A stretch of 64,000 nucleotides of DNA, from the NCBI RefSeq assembly GCF_900105415.1, contig NZ_FNSM01000002.1, positions 124,001 through 188,000 on the forward strand, read 5' to 3'. The position numbers were made by a program, and so were the translations under genes. Each line of letters starts with the position of its first letter. Within the stretch, counting starts at the first letter, position 1. The notes beneath the pieces were generated by a model. It searched no databases and was not told the DNA's origin. It was given only the letters and a program-made list of their open reading frames with translations. Origin of the DNA: Streptomyces sp. TLI_105 (lineage in GTDB: Bacteria > Actinomycetota > Actinomycetes > Streptomycetales > Streptomycetaceae). This document shows positions 8,237-15,980 of the stretch, piece by piece.

Positions 8237-9176
8237 GGTCTGTTGCGAAAGTGGATCTTGTTCGTTGATGATCACTTGTCGTGGGACGTGGTGATCTGAC
8301 GAACGGCCAGTGGGCCCGGCTTGAGCCCTTGCTGCCGATGGGCATCAAGCCGGGCCGGCCGCAGGTGTGGACGCGGCGGCAGCTGATAGACGGCATACGG
8401 TGGCGGACCCGGACCGGCGCCCCCTGGCGGGACGTGCCCGAACGTTACGGGCCGTGGGACCGGGTCTACGATCTCTTCCGCCGCTGGCAGCGGGATGGGA
8501 CCTGGGCCCGGATCCTCACCCGGCTCCAGGCCGAAGCGGACGCGAAGGGCCTGATCACCTGGGACGTGAACGTCGACTCCACCGTCTGCCGGGCCCACCA
8601 GCACGCCGCCGGGGCTGCGAAAAGGGGGACCTCCAAAAGGAGCCGCCCGGCGGTGTCTTCGTCGAGCCGGCCGACCACGGCCTCGGACGCTCCCGTGGCG
8701 GCCTGACCAGCAAGATCCACCTCGCGGTCGAGCAGGGGCAGAAGCCCCTGTCGGTGGTGATCACGGCCGGGCAGCGCGGCGATTCCCCGCAGTTCGAGCC
8801 GGTCCTGGAGGCGATCCGGGTGCCCCGGGTCGGGCTCGGCAGGCCGCGCAAGCGTCCGGACCGGGTGCGGGCCGACAAGGCGTACGACTCCCGGAGCAAC
8901 CGCTCCTACCTGCGCAGACGCGGAATCAAGGCAACGATTCCGGTGCCTGCGGACCGGGTGCGCAACCGGCTGAAGCGCGGCTCGCGCGGCGGCCGCCCGC
9001 CGAAGTTCAACAAGGACGACTACAAGCAGCGGCACGCGGTCGAGTGCGGGATCAACCGGCTCAAGCGCCACCGGGCCGTCGCCACCCGGTACGACAAACT
9101 CGCCGTCCGCTACGAAGCGACCGTACTGGTCGCAGCCATCAACGAATGGCTGTGACCAGCACTTTCACAACACGCC
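8237..9176 (+). mobile_element. IS5-family (IS427-type) insertion sequence
   Basis: Ends are GGTCTGTTGCGAAAGTG and, inverted, GGCGTGTTGTGAAAGTG, flanked on both sides by CTAG (8233-8236, 9177-9180), the target duplication expected of the IS427 group. About 940 bp, one transposase in two overlapping frames. The element looks complete. Confidence 0.9.
8281..9155 (+). CDS. IS427-type transposase, orfA/orfB by frameshift
   Basis: The first frame (GTG 8281 to 8706) carries the N-terminal DUF4096-like part and the first catalytic Asp in [13 protein letters not shown]. The second frame ends at 9155 and holds the second Asp in VRADKAYDS and the Glu in [13 protein letters not shown], completing DDE. 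The frames meet at AAAAGGGGG (8620-8628), a slippery site suited to a -1 shift, giving the full transposase. Neither frame has other damage, so it may be active. Confidence 0.85.
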
Positions 9177-9410
9177 CTAGTGGAGCACTTCGCCGAGCTG
9201 GTCGAGGTCTTCGGCGCTCGGAGTGTTGCGGCTGTTGACAGCCCGGTTGACTCCGCGCAGCGCGGCCGCGCACACGATGCCAGCTGCTTGAAGCGGGAGG
9301 GGGCCTGCTTCCTCACGGTTGGGCAGGGCAAGGCGTTCAAGGAGTTCTGCTCGTTCGTCGGCAGGCAGGGAACCCAGCAGGTGTCGAGCGAGAGCAGGGA
9401 TGTCGGTCAT
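9177..9410 (-). CDS. short helical hypothetical protein at IS edge
   Basis: 77 residues from ATG 9410 with GAGGGGACC before it. Helical (ALARHLLGSLPADERAELLE, AAGIVCAAALRGVNRAV). The stop TAG is the CTAG duplicated by the IS, and beyond the IS the same frame stays open as AFDSFSSALEIAAV. This may therefore be the N-terminal part of the broken gene at 7588-8232 rather than a complete protein. Confidence 0.5.
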   Translation of the reverse strand: MTDIPALARHLLGSLPADERAELLERLALPNREEAGPLPLQAAGIVCAAALRGVNRAVNSRNTPSAEDLDQLGEVLH

Positions 9411-9454
9411 GGTCCCCTCGGGTGGTCGTGCCCTTCCCCGGGCAGCAATCAAAA

Positions 9455-10279
9455 TCATCCTCGCATGATGGTGATGCGGTGCTCGTTGAAGTGCTGCCAG
9501 TCCAGCACCAGGTGGAAGCGCTCGTGGTCCTTGAGGTCCTCGAGAAGGGTCTGCGCTCGTTCAGCTCCGCGCTCGAACCGTGCCTCACCTTCTCGGAACA
9601 GCCGGCCCAGGGCGTGACGGGCGTCGCCCTCGCTGAGGTTGATGGACTTGGCCAGCCGGTCGACGGACGTGAAGACCTCCTCCGGTTGGTGCAGGATCTT
9701 CTCGAGGTAGTCGATCAGGGCCTGCTCGGCCGGTCCGCCTTCCCAGATCCGCCGACTGTCCGCGATCCTGGCCCGCTCTTCGTCCGACAGCGGCAGAACG
9801 GATTCCGGGCCCGGGAGGGGATTGGGCATGGTCCAGACGCCGTTCGGCTGGCTGGCGATACCGAGGGCGACCATGGTGTCGACGAGCTCGCGGATCGTGG
9901 TCGGGACGGGGATGCCAGCAGCCCGGAGTAGTCCCTCGCACCGGGCCTGATGCTCCTCGGCCTCGACGCGGAGCTGCGCCTTCTCCTCCTCGGTCTCGGC
10001 GTAGTCAAGCTCGTCCGGGTCTGTCCACAGCACTGGCGAGTCAAGAAAGTCGCTGGCCTTCCCGAAGAAGGCGCCGTACTCGCCGTCCCTGAAGATCTGC
10101 GCCAGGACTTCATCAACGGTGCCTCGAAGCTCCCGAACCGAAGCCGTGCCGAAGAGCATGGACAGCGCCATCGACTGGTGCTGCGGGAGGTAGCTGGGCC
10201 AGCCGCTGGCGAACCAGCCGTTATGCAGGGACAGGTAGCCGTCGTCGTTGCTATGAGGGGTGTCCTGGTCGACGGACAT
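9455..10279 (-). CDS. hypothetical protein, possibly DUF6042
   Basis: 274 residues from ATG 10279 with AGGAGCCCT before it; a longer frame to 10372 lacks a ribosome site. The N-terminal NGWFASGWPSYLPQHQSMA and the acidic middle (DYAETEEEKAQLRVEAEEH) recall an actinomycete family I know as DUF6042; that is from memory. C-terminal part has a winged-helix-like stretch (VDRLAKSINLSEGDARHALG). Soluble, no catalytic motif. Downstream are the short gene at 9177 and the IS. Confidence 0.65.
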   Translation of the reverse strand: MSVDQDTPHSNDDGYLSLHNGWFASGWPSYLPQHQSMALSMLFGTASVRELRGTVDEVLAQIFRDGEYGAFFGKASDFLDSPVLWTDPDELDYAETEEEKAQLRVEAEEHQARCEGLLRAAGIPVPTTIRELVDTMVALGIASQPNGVWTMPNPLPGPESVLPLSDEERARIADSRRIWEGGPAEQALIDYLEKILHQPEEVFTSVDRLAKSINLSEGDARHALGRLFREGEARFERGAERAQTLLEDLKDHERFHLVLDWQHFNEHRITIMRG

Positions 10280-10375
10280 AGGGCTCCTTCTACGAGGTGT
10301 TAGTGGGCGTGAGTGCCATCTTCGCGGGCTTGGTGGCCTTGGGGGCGGGTTCCGAATGAAACCCGCCCCCAAGCG

Positions 10376-11309
10376 TCAGAACGGGGCCGGCCCCTGGCTG
10401 CTGAAGGCGGCGAGGTCGGGGTTCTGCCGGGCGAACTCGGCGCGGAGTCGAGCGTCCTCCTCGGCGGCCAGCCGACGTCGCTCCTCATCGGCAGCTGCCC
10501 GTTCCGCAGCCTCAGCTTCCGCGCGGGTGGCACGCTCGGCGTCCTCCTGCTTCAGTTCGGCTACGCGCCGGGCGCCGGCAGCTGCCTGCTCGGCCGCGTA
10601 GATCTCTTCGGCCTCCCACTGGGCGGCCAGAGCGGCGCCCACGGCTTCGGCTTCCTGCTGCTCGATGCAGTCGCCGCACAGCGGGCCTGTGCCAGCCGGG
10701 ATCGACCGGGTGCAGTACGGGCCCGAGCAGTCCTCCATGACCGGCCGTGCAGGGACTCCTACGGCCCGCTGCGACGGCATCGCGGGCAGCGAGGTTCCCG
10801 TTCTGCTGTCCGCCGACGGTCTCCCTCTTCCGCTGCTGCGCGGCCTTCCAGTCGGCGGCCCGGACCTCGCACAGTCGGCAGGTCTCGCCCGTGTCGAGGT
10901 TGCGGCCGTCCTCGCAGCGGATGTCGGCGCAGGCGTACCGGTCACCGCGGCGCAGCGGCCGGACCATGGCGATCACGGCGCCCACAGGGTTCTCGAGCGT
11001 TCCCATGGCGGCCTTCTCGGCGAAGCCGTGGTCGGCCCACCGTGCATTGATCCGCTGGCCCATCTCCTCGACGCTGCGGCAGTCCTTGTTCATCGCGGAC
11101 AGGATCGCGTCGGCGACGACGGGGAGGCGGACCTTGTCGCGGGGGATGTCGGGCTGCAGGAAGGCGAGGACCTGGTCGACGGTCTGGAGATCGCTGCGGC
11201 TGTGCCGGGCCTTGGGGGGCGTGGCGGGCTTGGTGTTGTCGGATGCGGCGGAGCCGCCTTCGACCTCGAGCGCGCTACTGCCTGAGGTTGAAGGGCTACG
11301 CCCGTCCAC
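10376..11309 (-). pseudogene. frameshifted phage/plasmid-type HTH protein
   Basis: Two reverse frames overlap. The upstream one (from 11309) gives PKARHSRSDLQTVDQVLAFL and CADIRCEDGRNLDTGETC with paired cysteines; its coding character is lost near 10770. The other frame then continues as CSGPYCTRSIPAGTGPLCGD and a long Glu/Ala coiled coil to the stop at 10376. One protein of about 300 residues with two Cys pairs and a C-terminal coiled coil is the likely ancestor. The N-terminus may also be cut, since a terminase scrap begins 50 bp upstream. Function unknown. Confidence 0.55.
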
Positions 11310-11359
11310 GGGGCTACGCCCCGCAGGGGCCTGACCAGCGGGACTCGTACCAAGAGTAG

Positions 11360-11515
11360 AAATCAGAGGGCCAGCTCGTCACGTGGATCCCGGGCGTGGA
11401 CTCCCCGGACCGGATGGACGCCGCGGTGCACGCGCTGACTGAGCTCGCCGACCCGGCCGCCGTGTCCACGGGCAGCGGGTCATACGCCGACCAGCGGCTC
11501 GCGGGACGCCGGTGA
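11360..11515 (+). pseudogene. phage terminase large subunit, C-terminal scrap
   Basis: 51 codons ending at TGA 11513-11515 read KSEGQLVTWIPGVDSPDRMD then AAVHALTELADP. The W-x-P-G-x-DSPDRMDA-x-x-x-ALTEL pattern is the conserved end of terminase large subunits of actinophages. A TAG lies just upstream in frame and the ATPase and nuclease domains are absent, so this is a remnant of a deleted prophage. Confidence 0.65.
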
Positions 11516-11608
11516 CCGGAAGCATGCAGGCGCGCGTGTGCCGGGCAGGCCCCGTCCTGCCCGGCACACGTATGTCAGCGCCCCGGCCCCGATCCGGGGC
11601 GGCGGGGA

Positions 11609-12085
11609 TCAGTGGTGGCGGTGGTGGTGGCGGCCGCCCCAGGACTCGGTGTCGACGATGCGGCCGTGGTCGTCGCGCAGGGTCGCGGTGTCGGAGTGGT
11701 TGTCCCAGACGTAGTCGCGGCGGTCCTGGTAGAGGTCGGTGCGGGTGTCGCGGCCCTCGCCGGTGTGGATGCGGATGGTGGAGCGGCCGGCGAGGCGGAC
11801 GTCGTTGAAGCGGTAGCGGTGGCCGTCCTCGTCCTTCAGGGTCCAGCCGTCCAGGTCGACCGCGTGGCGGGAGTTGTTGGTGATCTCGACCCATTCGCCG
11901 TTCAGCGACCGGTTGGAGCGGGTGTCGCGTCCGGGGCTGTCGGCCTGGACGGCGCTGATCTCCACCTTCGGGGTGCGGTAGCGGTCGTCGTCGTGGGCGG
12001 AGGCCGGCAGGGCGACGATCGAGACCATGGCGCCGGCCGCGAGGACGGTCGCGGCGATACGGCGGGCGGACGAAGAAACAGACAT
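11609..12085 (-). CDS. secreted lamin-tail domain protein
   Basis: 158 residues. Residues 1-31 are a signal peptide (VLAAGAMVSIVALPASA-H). The rest is a lamin-tail (LTD) beta-sandwich: NGEWVEITNNSRHAVDLDGW, TLKDEDGHRYRF, GEGRDTRTDLYQ, VWDNHSDTATLRDDHG. A histidine-rich end (GGRHHHRHH) could bind metal. Such single-domain exported proteins are common in Streptomyces; their role is not established. Confidence 0.85.
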   Translation of the reverse strand: MSVSSSARRIAATVLAAGAMVSIVALPASAHDDDRYRTPKVEISAVQADSPGRDTRSNRSLNGEWVEITNNSRHAVDLDGWTLKDEDGHRYRFNDVRLAGRSTIRIHTGEGRDTRTDLYQDRRDYVWDNHSDTATLRDDHGRIVDTESWGGRHHHRHH

Positions 12086-12501
12086 GGGTGATGACTCCTC
12101 AAGAACAGTGCTCCGCCAGCCGATGTCGGCTGTGGGAGCGGTGCGGGTTCCCGGTCCGGTGCTGGGCCGAGGACCCGAACTCTGCCGCCCCGCCCAGCCC
12201 GCCGGAATGCCCGCTATGCGCCGTTACCAGCTATGGACATTTCAGTGACTCTCGCCTGTATCCGGCACGCATATGCCACAGACGTGGCCCTGACATTCAC
12301 TGCGCGCTACACCCACCCGTCCAGTGATCAACGACAAGCCCTTGCACCCTCCGGCGCACCATCGGCCGCACCGCCTGGCGCGCTCCGCCAGCCGCGTGAC
12401 CATGCCGGGTAACAGACGTTCTGCACGTTTCTTCGTACAGGCCGCCCCTCATCGCACAGGTGGGTGGCTTCGTCGTCCAAGACGAGTGGCCATGAGGACA
12501 G

Positions 12502-12699
12502 ATGCAGACCGTCCCTGAAGGCCCCTGCCGGAACGAGGCCCGGTCGGCCGCGGACGCCGTCAAGCTCGCCACCGTCGTCCTGGTCTGCACCGTCGTGGTG
12601 ATCGGTGCCGGCTCCAGCGGCAACCAGGTCCGGCAGCGGGGCCCGGCTGGGGCGACGGCGGCCGTCGCTGGAACTCAGGTTCCAACGACGGCCAGTTAG
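12502..12699 (+). CDS. possible small one-helix membrane protein
   Basis: 65 residues with GAGGACAG just before the ATG and good third-position GC. One hydrophobic helix (VKLATVVLVCTVVVIGAG). The last 13 codons pass through a strong hairpin, so the reading frame may be fortuitous. Otherwise the 12086-12794 stretch holds no convincing gene. Confidence 0.35.
   Translation: MQTVPEGPCRNEARSAADAVKLATVVLVCTVVVIGAGSSGNQVRQRGPAGATAAVAGTQVPTTAS
12661..12692. terminator. strong hairpin
   Basis: GCCGTCGCTGGAAC and GTTCCAACGACGGC pair over 14 positions with one C-A mismatch around a TCAG loop. It stands in the gap before the Mrr-like gene. Confidence 0.55.
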
Positions 12700-12794
12700 G
12701 TCTGCTGTCGTCTGATAGGCGCCCGTCCGGCCTGGCGGAATAGTCGGGCGAGCGGGTATCTCTACAGGACATGTACAGACCGTGGGGGTAGGGA

Positions 12795-13541
12795 ATGGCG
12801 CCATTGATTCTGTGGCGGAGGCTGGGTTCACCGCTTGTCCGGCGCTTACGCCCTCCCGCCTTCTGGTGGAGGCGCCCTCCAGTGCCCGGATCGCGCCGCT
12901 CCCGGAGACAGCGCGCGGTCGCGGAGCTGAGAGCCCAGGGCCGCTACGGCCCGGAACTGCGTGACGTCGCGCTGCCTTTCGCCGCCCTCGCCCTCGCGGT
13001 AGTGGGGTCGGTCTCCCTCCTCCTCTGGCTGTACCGGACGCTCGGCGTCGGCGGCCTGGTGCTCGGCGTCGCCCTGCTCGCGGCCGTCGCCGTGGTGGGG
13101 AGGCTCTGGCACCGAGCGTCGGTCCGCCGGCGGGGCGGCATCTACACCCCGGCGGAGCTGTCGGTGCTCGGGGAGCACGCCCTGGTCGTGGCCGTCGAGC
13201 GGATGCTGCGCCGTGACGGCTGGCACGTCATCTCCATGCCGGACGAGGGGCGGCCGCGCCTGTACGCGCGCGACCGTGGCGGGCGGCAGCTCGACGTTGC
13301 GTTCCGCCCGGCGGACGAGGCGCCGACGGGTAACGCCCCCGCAGGACCCGCTCCCCTTCGGGAGGTCGGCCGTCCGGGCGTCGACCAGCTGACCCGGGTG
13401 GTCGTAAGTCGCGGGGCGTACAGCCGCACGGATGTCCTGTGGGCCTCCCGGCAGGGTGGGGTGCACCTGGTCGACGGCCGCCAGCTGCAGCGGTGGGCTG
13501 CGGGCATCTCCCTGGAGAACCTGGGCCTGCCCACCCGTTAG
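12795..13541 (+). CDS. membrane protein with Mrr/restriction-like domain
   Basis: 248 residues. An Arg/Pro-rich N-terminus is followed by two membrane helices (about 58-77 and 82-103) and a cytoplasmic domain. That domain has the outline of PD-(D/E)xK Mrr folds: VVAVERMLRRDGWHV, then DRGGRQLDVAFRP with the D-x(n)-D/E core strand, and a closing VDQLTRVVVSRGAYSRTDVL and VHLVDGRQLQRW. The canonical E/QxK triad is not clear (QLDV instead), so nuclease activity is doubtful. Could act in DNA quality control at the membrane. Confidence 0.65.
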   Translation: MAPLILWRRLGSPLVRRLRPPAFWWRRPPVPGSRRSRRQRAVAELRAQGRYGPELRDVALPFAALALAVVGSVSLLLWLYRTLGVGGLVLGVALLAAVAVVGRLWHRASVRRRGGIYTPAELSVLGEHALVVAVERMLRRDGWHVISMPDEGRPRLYARDRGGRQLDVAFRPADEAPTGNAPAGPAPLREVGRPGVDQLTRVVVSRGAYSRTDVLWASRQGGVHLVDGRQLQRWAAGISLENLGLPTR

Positions 13542-13632
13542 GGGACATGTGAGTCATCCTGGAGGCAGCGCTTCTGGAGCGGTTCGGAGGCGAACAACGG
13601 TGGTTTAGACCCCTGCTGGTGGGTATCCTGCT

Positions 13633-13783
13633 GGTGCGCGAGTCGGATGCTCGCGCACCTGCAGAGGAGCTGAGGGATACGGCCCTGTGAAGCTCCGGCA
13701 ACCCCCTGCCATTGCCATCAGCTGGTGATGTGATGTTGGAGGTGCCAATTCCGTCTCGCGGCGACAGCCGCTGCGAGGTGTGC
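13633..13783 (+). promoter_or_regulatory. SAM-I type riboswitch with RBS-sequestering P1
   Basis: The core matches the S-box consensus in order: GAGCT (13667) pairing AGCTC (13691), GAGGGA (13672), GGCCC (13681), CCGGCAACC (13695-13703), GGTGCCAATTCC (13741-13752). P1 can form between GCGCACCT (13653-13660) and AGGTGTGC (13776-13783), covering the ribosome site GAGGTG (13775-13780) of the ATG at 13787. An upstream hairpin GGTGCGCGAG/CTCGCGCACC (13633-13659) uses the same bases as the 5' arm of P1, so the two folds exclude each other. Predicted: SAM bound, P1 formed, translation off. Confidence 0.8.
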
Positions 13784-13786
13784 CTT

Positions 13787-14068
13787 ATGGCAACGGATGG
13801 TGCCTTCACGATGCTTCAAGACATCTTCTCGTGGATCTCGTCTCGCACGATCATTCCCCTGTGCCTGGTGTTGTGCGCCCTCGTGGGCATGGTGCCGCTG
13901 CTGATTGTCACCGTGGGCCTGCTGCCTGCCTGGATGACGTGGCCATGGATGGCTGATCACAAGCAGAGGAACACGTTGTCGCTGATCAAGGCGCTAGCGA
14001 CGTGGTCGAATGGTCTACTCGCGAAGGCAGCCCAGGGTTTCACTGGCCGAAGGTCTTCAACCCAGTAA
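13787..14068 (+). CDS. small membrane protein under SAM riboswitch
   Basis: 93 residues from ATG 13787; an earlier in-frame ATG at 13712 lies inside the riboswitch core. Two hydrophobic segments, about 20-50 (IIPLCLVLCALVGMVPLLIV and GLLPAWMTWPWM), followed by a basic helical tail (DHKQRNTLSLIKALATWSNG). Not a known methionine or SAM biosynthesis enzyme. By analogy with other S-box genes it could transport methionine or a related compound, or be a subunit of such a transporter, but it is short for that. Two hairpins follow its stop. Confidence 0.75.
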   Translation: MATDGAFTMLQDIFSWISSRTIIPLCLVLCALVGMVPLLIVTVGLLPAWMTWPWMADHKQRNTLSLIKALATWSNGLLAKAAQGFTGRRSSTQ

Positions 14069-14123
14069 GTGGAGATAGGCCCCCTCACCCCTCACGGCCT
14101 GCGGCGTGCCCTGCCGCGCGGGG

Positions 14124-14154
14124 CCGGGTAACAGTCCCGGCGACTGTTACCCGG
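14124..14154. terminator. terminator hairpin
   Basis: CCGGGTAACAGTC and GACTGTTACCCGG form a perfect 13-bp stem with a 5-nt loop, 55 bp after the stop of the riboswitch-controlled gene. Confidence 0.7.
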
Positions 14155-14179
14155 TCTGAGCTGCGGAGATTATAGAAAC

Positions 14180-14200
14180 GGGCCCTCGTCTGAGGGCCCG
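14180..14200. terminator. bidirectional terminator
   Basis: CGGGCCCTC/GAGGGCCCG, a 9-bp stem with a 3-nt loop, flanked by AAA and TTCC, between two convergent genes. Confidence 0.7.
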
Positions 14201-14220
14201 TTCCTGCTGTGCGGTGGCCG

Positions 14221-14236
14221 GTCGCCAATTGGCGAC
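14221..14236. promoter_or_regulatory. 16-bp palindrome, left copy
   Basis: GTCGCCAATTGGCGAC is a perfect palindrome that recurs exactly at 15079-15094, so the two copies bracket the DNA-binding protein gene at 14245-14958. Two exact copies within 900 bp are very unlikely by chance. Probable protein-binding site. Confidence 0.6.
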
Positions 14237-14244
14237 CGCGGCGG

Positions 14245-14958
14245 TCAGCTGCTGTCGGCCTGGGCGCGGAGTTGGGCAATGCGCGCGCGGACCTCTGCAG
14301 CCTGTTCGGCGGCCTTGGGGTTTCCGTCTTCGGCAGCGATGCGCTCCAGCAAGCTGGCCTTGCGCTCGTAGACGGCGGCTCGTTCCGCGGGACCGGTCGT
14401 CGGCTGAAGGTGTTCGATCGCGTCGAGAACCTGCACCATCTCCTCCGCTGTCGACAGGGGGGAGAGGTGGCCGCTCACGGGGTGGGGGTCGTCGCGGTAG
14501 CCGGGCAGGTGGGCCCGTGCCCACTCGTCCAACTGGCGGCCCGTCTGCGTCGGCTGGTAGGCGGCCTCATGAATGCGCAGTGCGCGGTACCCACCGTCCG
14601 GTGCGGGATAGAACGGCTCCACCAGGGAGAGCTGCCACTCCTCCACGGCCTCCTTGTAACGCTCGTGGGCCGACTGGCGGGTGATGCCACCCAACCGTTC
14701 CCCGATCTCCTCCCAGCTCGTGCCCTTCTGCCGTTCGTGGATCACGGCCCAGCGGAGCACTCCCTGGGCGAGCTCGACCAGGGTCTGCGCCTCTTCGACC
14801 ATCTCGCCTCCCCGGACGAACGCGTCATCGGTGGGGACGCCGGCGGCAGCTCGCTCGGCAAGGTCTCTCTGCTCGTGGGAGAGAACGAGTCGGCTCAGGG
14901 CCCGGCGGCTGTAGGCGTACCGGTCGGTGGAGGCGTCGTGTGCCACCTCATCACTCAT
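14245..14958 (-). CDS. HTH DNA-binding protein with own operators
   Basis: 237 residues. The centre holds a helix-turn-helix (TSWEEIGERLGGITRQSAHE) matching the segment VTWSRIATALELKSRQAAER of the gene at 43812, so the two are members of one family. The C-terminus is helical (ERAAVYERKASLLERIAAE). Palindromes directly at the start codon (14961-15007) and 16-bp palindromes on both sides suggest autoregulation or a partition-like role. Such proteins are common on Streptomyces plasmids and integrative elements; function not established. Confidence 0.7.
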   Translation of the reverse strand: MSDEVAHDASTDRYAYSRRALSRLVLSHEQRDLAERAAAGVPTDDAFVRGGEMVEEAQTLVELAQGVLRWAVIHERQKGTSWEEIGERLGGITRQSAHERYKEAVEEWQLSLVEPFYPAPDGGYRALRIHEAAYQPTQTGRQLDEWARAHLPGYRDDPHPVSGHLSPLSTAEEMVQVLDAIEHLQPTTGPAERAAVYERKASLLERIAAEDGNPKAAEQAAEVRARIAQLRAQADSS

Positions 14959-14960
14959 AA

Positions 14961-15007
14961 CGTCAGGCTAAGCCTGACGGATTCAAGTTGGTCAGGAAAC
15001 ACCTGAC
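14961..15007 (-). promoter_or_regulatory. paired operator for the adjacent gene
   Basis: CGTCAGGCT-A-AGCCTGACG (14961-14979, perfect) and GTCAGG-aaaca-CCTGAC (14991-15007) share the half-site GTCAGG and have centres 29 bp apart, close to three helical turns. The first ends 3 bp from the start codon, so bound protein would block translation initiation or transcription. Confidence 0.6.
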
Positions 15008-15078
15008 GTGGCATATGCCGATTCGGGAGGTGGGTCGATCGGCTCGACGGCAACCCGCTCGGCAGCTGTCTGGCTGTG

Positions 15079-15094
15079 GTCGCCAATTGGCGAC
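15079..15094. promoter_or_regulatory. 16-bp palindrome, right copy
   Basis: Second exact copy of GTCGCCAATTGGCGAC, 120 bp upstream of the start at 14958. The rest of 15008-15526 shows no convincing gene. Confidence 0.6.
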
Positions 15095-15526
15095 TGCTCC
15101 TCGGCCGGACGGGTCGGGACCACGGCGCCGCGCTGAGCGGAGCGCCCACGACGGGCCCAGCCACATCGCGGCAGCAGCTGCTCCCCCTCGACCACGGCCG
15201 GCGATGCGGTCTCCTCACGCGCCCGCATCCGCGACGGCGGGAGTACGGCGCCGGCCCACCTCCGGCGGAGCCGACGGCGAACCGGTCCCCGGCCACCCCT
15301 CCCCCTCCCGTAGCCAGCCTCTTCTCCGGCACAACCGATCCGCCGCAGACGGCGGCGCTTGCGCCACGTAAACCGCCCACCATGTGACGGGTCCGGACGC
15401 GCAAGAGGCTCTCATCGGGCACCTGTCCGCTGCATCCCGCCATTTCTCCTCGATCCAGCTGACACGCCTCGCTAGCCCTCTCCACAGTTGGTCGCACCAC
15501 AACCTGCGATCTAAGGGAGCCCCCTG

Positions 15527-15907
15527 ATGAAGTGGCGACAGACGGCCGTAACGCTCGGCCTGGTGGGCGCAGTCTCGGTACCTGCGGTCGGCCTCGCCAC
15601 GGCCGCGCCGGTCGAACCTTCCGCCGCCACGGCATCGGCGACATGCTGGCGCGCGTCCTTCTTCGGGTACTACTGCGGCTACGACACCAGCAACGCCTAC
15701 GCGAGCCGCGGCGACTCGGGCGCGAAGGTTAAAGAGATTCAGGCACTGCTGATCTTCTGGGGCTACTCCGTGGGATCCACCGGCATTGACGGCCAGTTCG
15801 GGTCGGCCACGGAATACGCCGTGAAGCGGTTCCAGAGTTCCGAGGGGATCACCGCTGACGGCATCGTCGGCCCGACGACCTGGGCGCACCTTCGCGCCTA
15901 CCCCTAA
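15527..15907 (+). CDS. secreted peptidoglycan-binding domain protein
   Basis: 126 residues with GGGAGCCC before the ATG. A signal peptide (1-27, ending TAA-AP) precedes a single PG_binding_1 domain: RGDSGAKVKEIQALLIFWGY, IDGQFGSATEYAVKRFQ, ITADGIVGPTTW. It has no catalytic domain, so it probably binds cell wall as a small exported module. Two cysteines (CWRASFFGYYC) lie before the domain. A strong terminator follows. Confidence 0.9.
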   Translation: MKWRQTAVTLGLVGAVSVPAVGLATAAPVEPSAATASATCWRASFFGYYCGYDTSNAYASRGDSGAKVKEIQALLIFWGYSVGSTGIDGQFGSATEYAVKRFQSSEGITADGIVGPTTWAHLRAYP

Positions 15908-15939
15908 CCGGCTGTGTGTTCCTCAACTCTCGAGTAGCA

Positions 15940-15969
15940 GAAGGGCCCGGCCAGTCGGCCGGGCCCTTC
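15940..15969. terminator. terminator of the peptidoglycan-binding gene
   Basis: GAAGGGCCCGGCC/GGCCGGGCCCTTC, a 13-bp perfect stem with a 4-nt loop, 33 bp after the stop. Confidence 0.8.
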
Positions 15970-15980
15970 GTCTTCCCTAG

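Noticed and set aside
15008..15526. Frames of 66-127 codons on both strands
   Set aside because: None has a ribosome site, a consistent coding bias or recognisable sequence.
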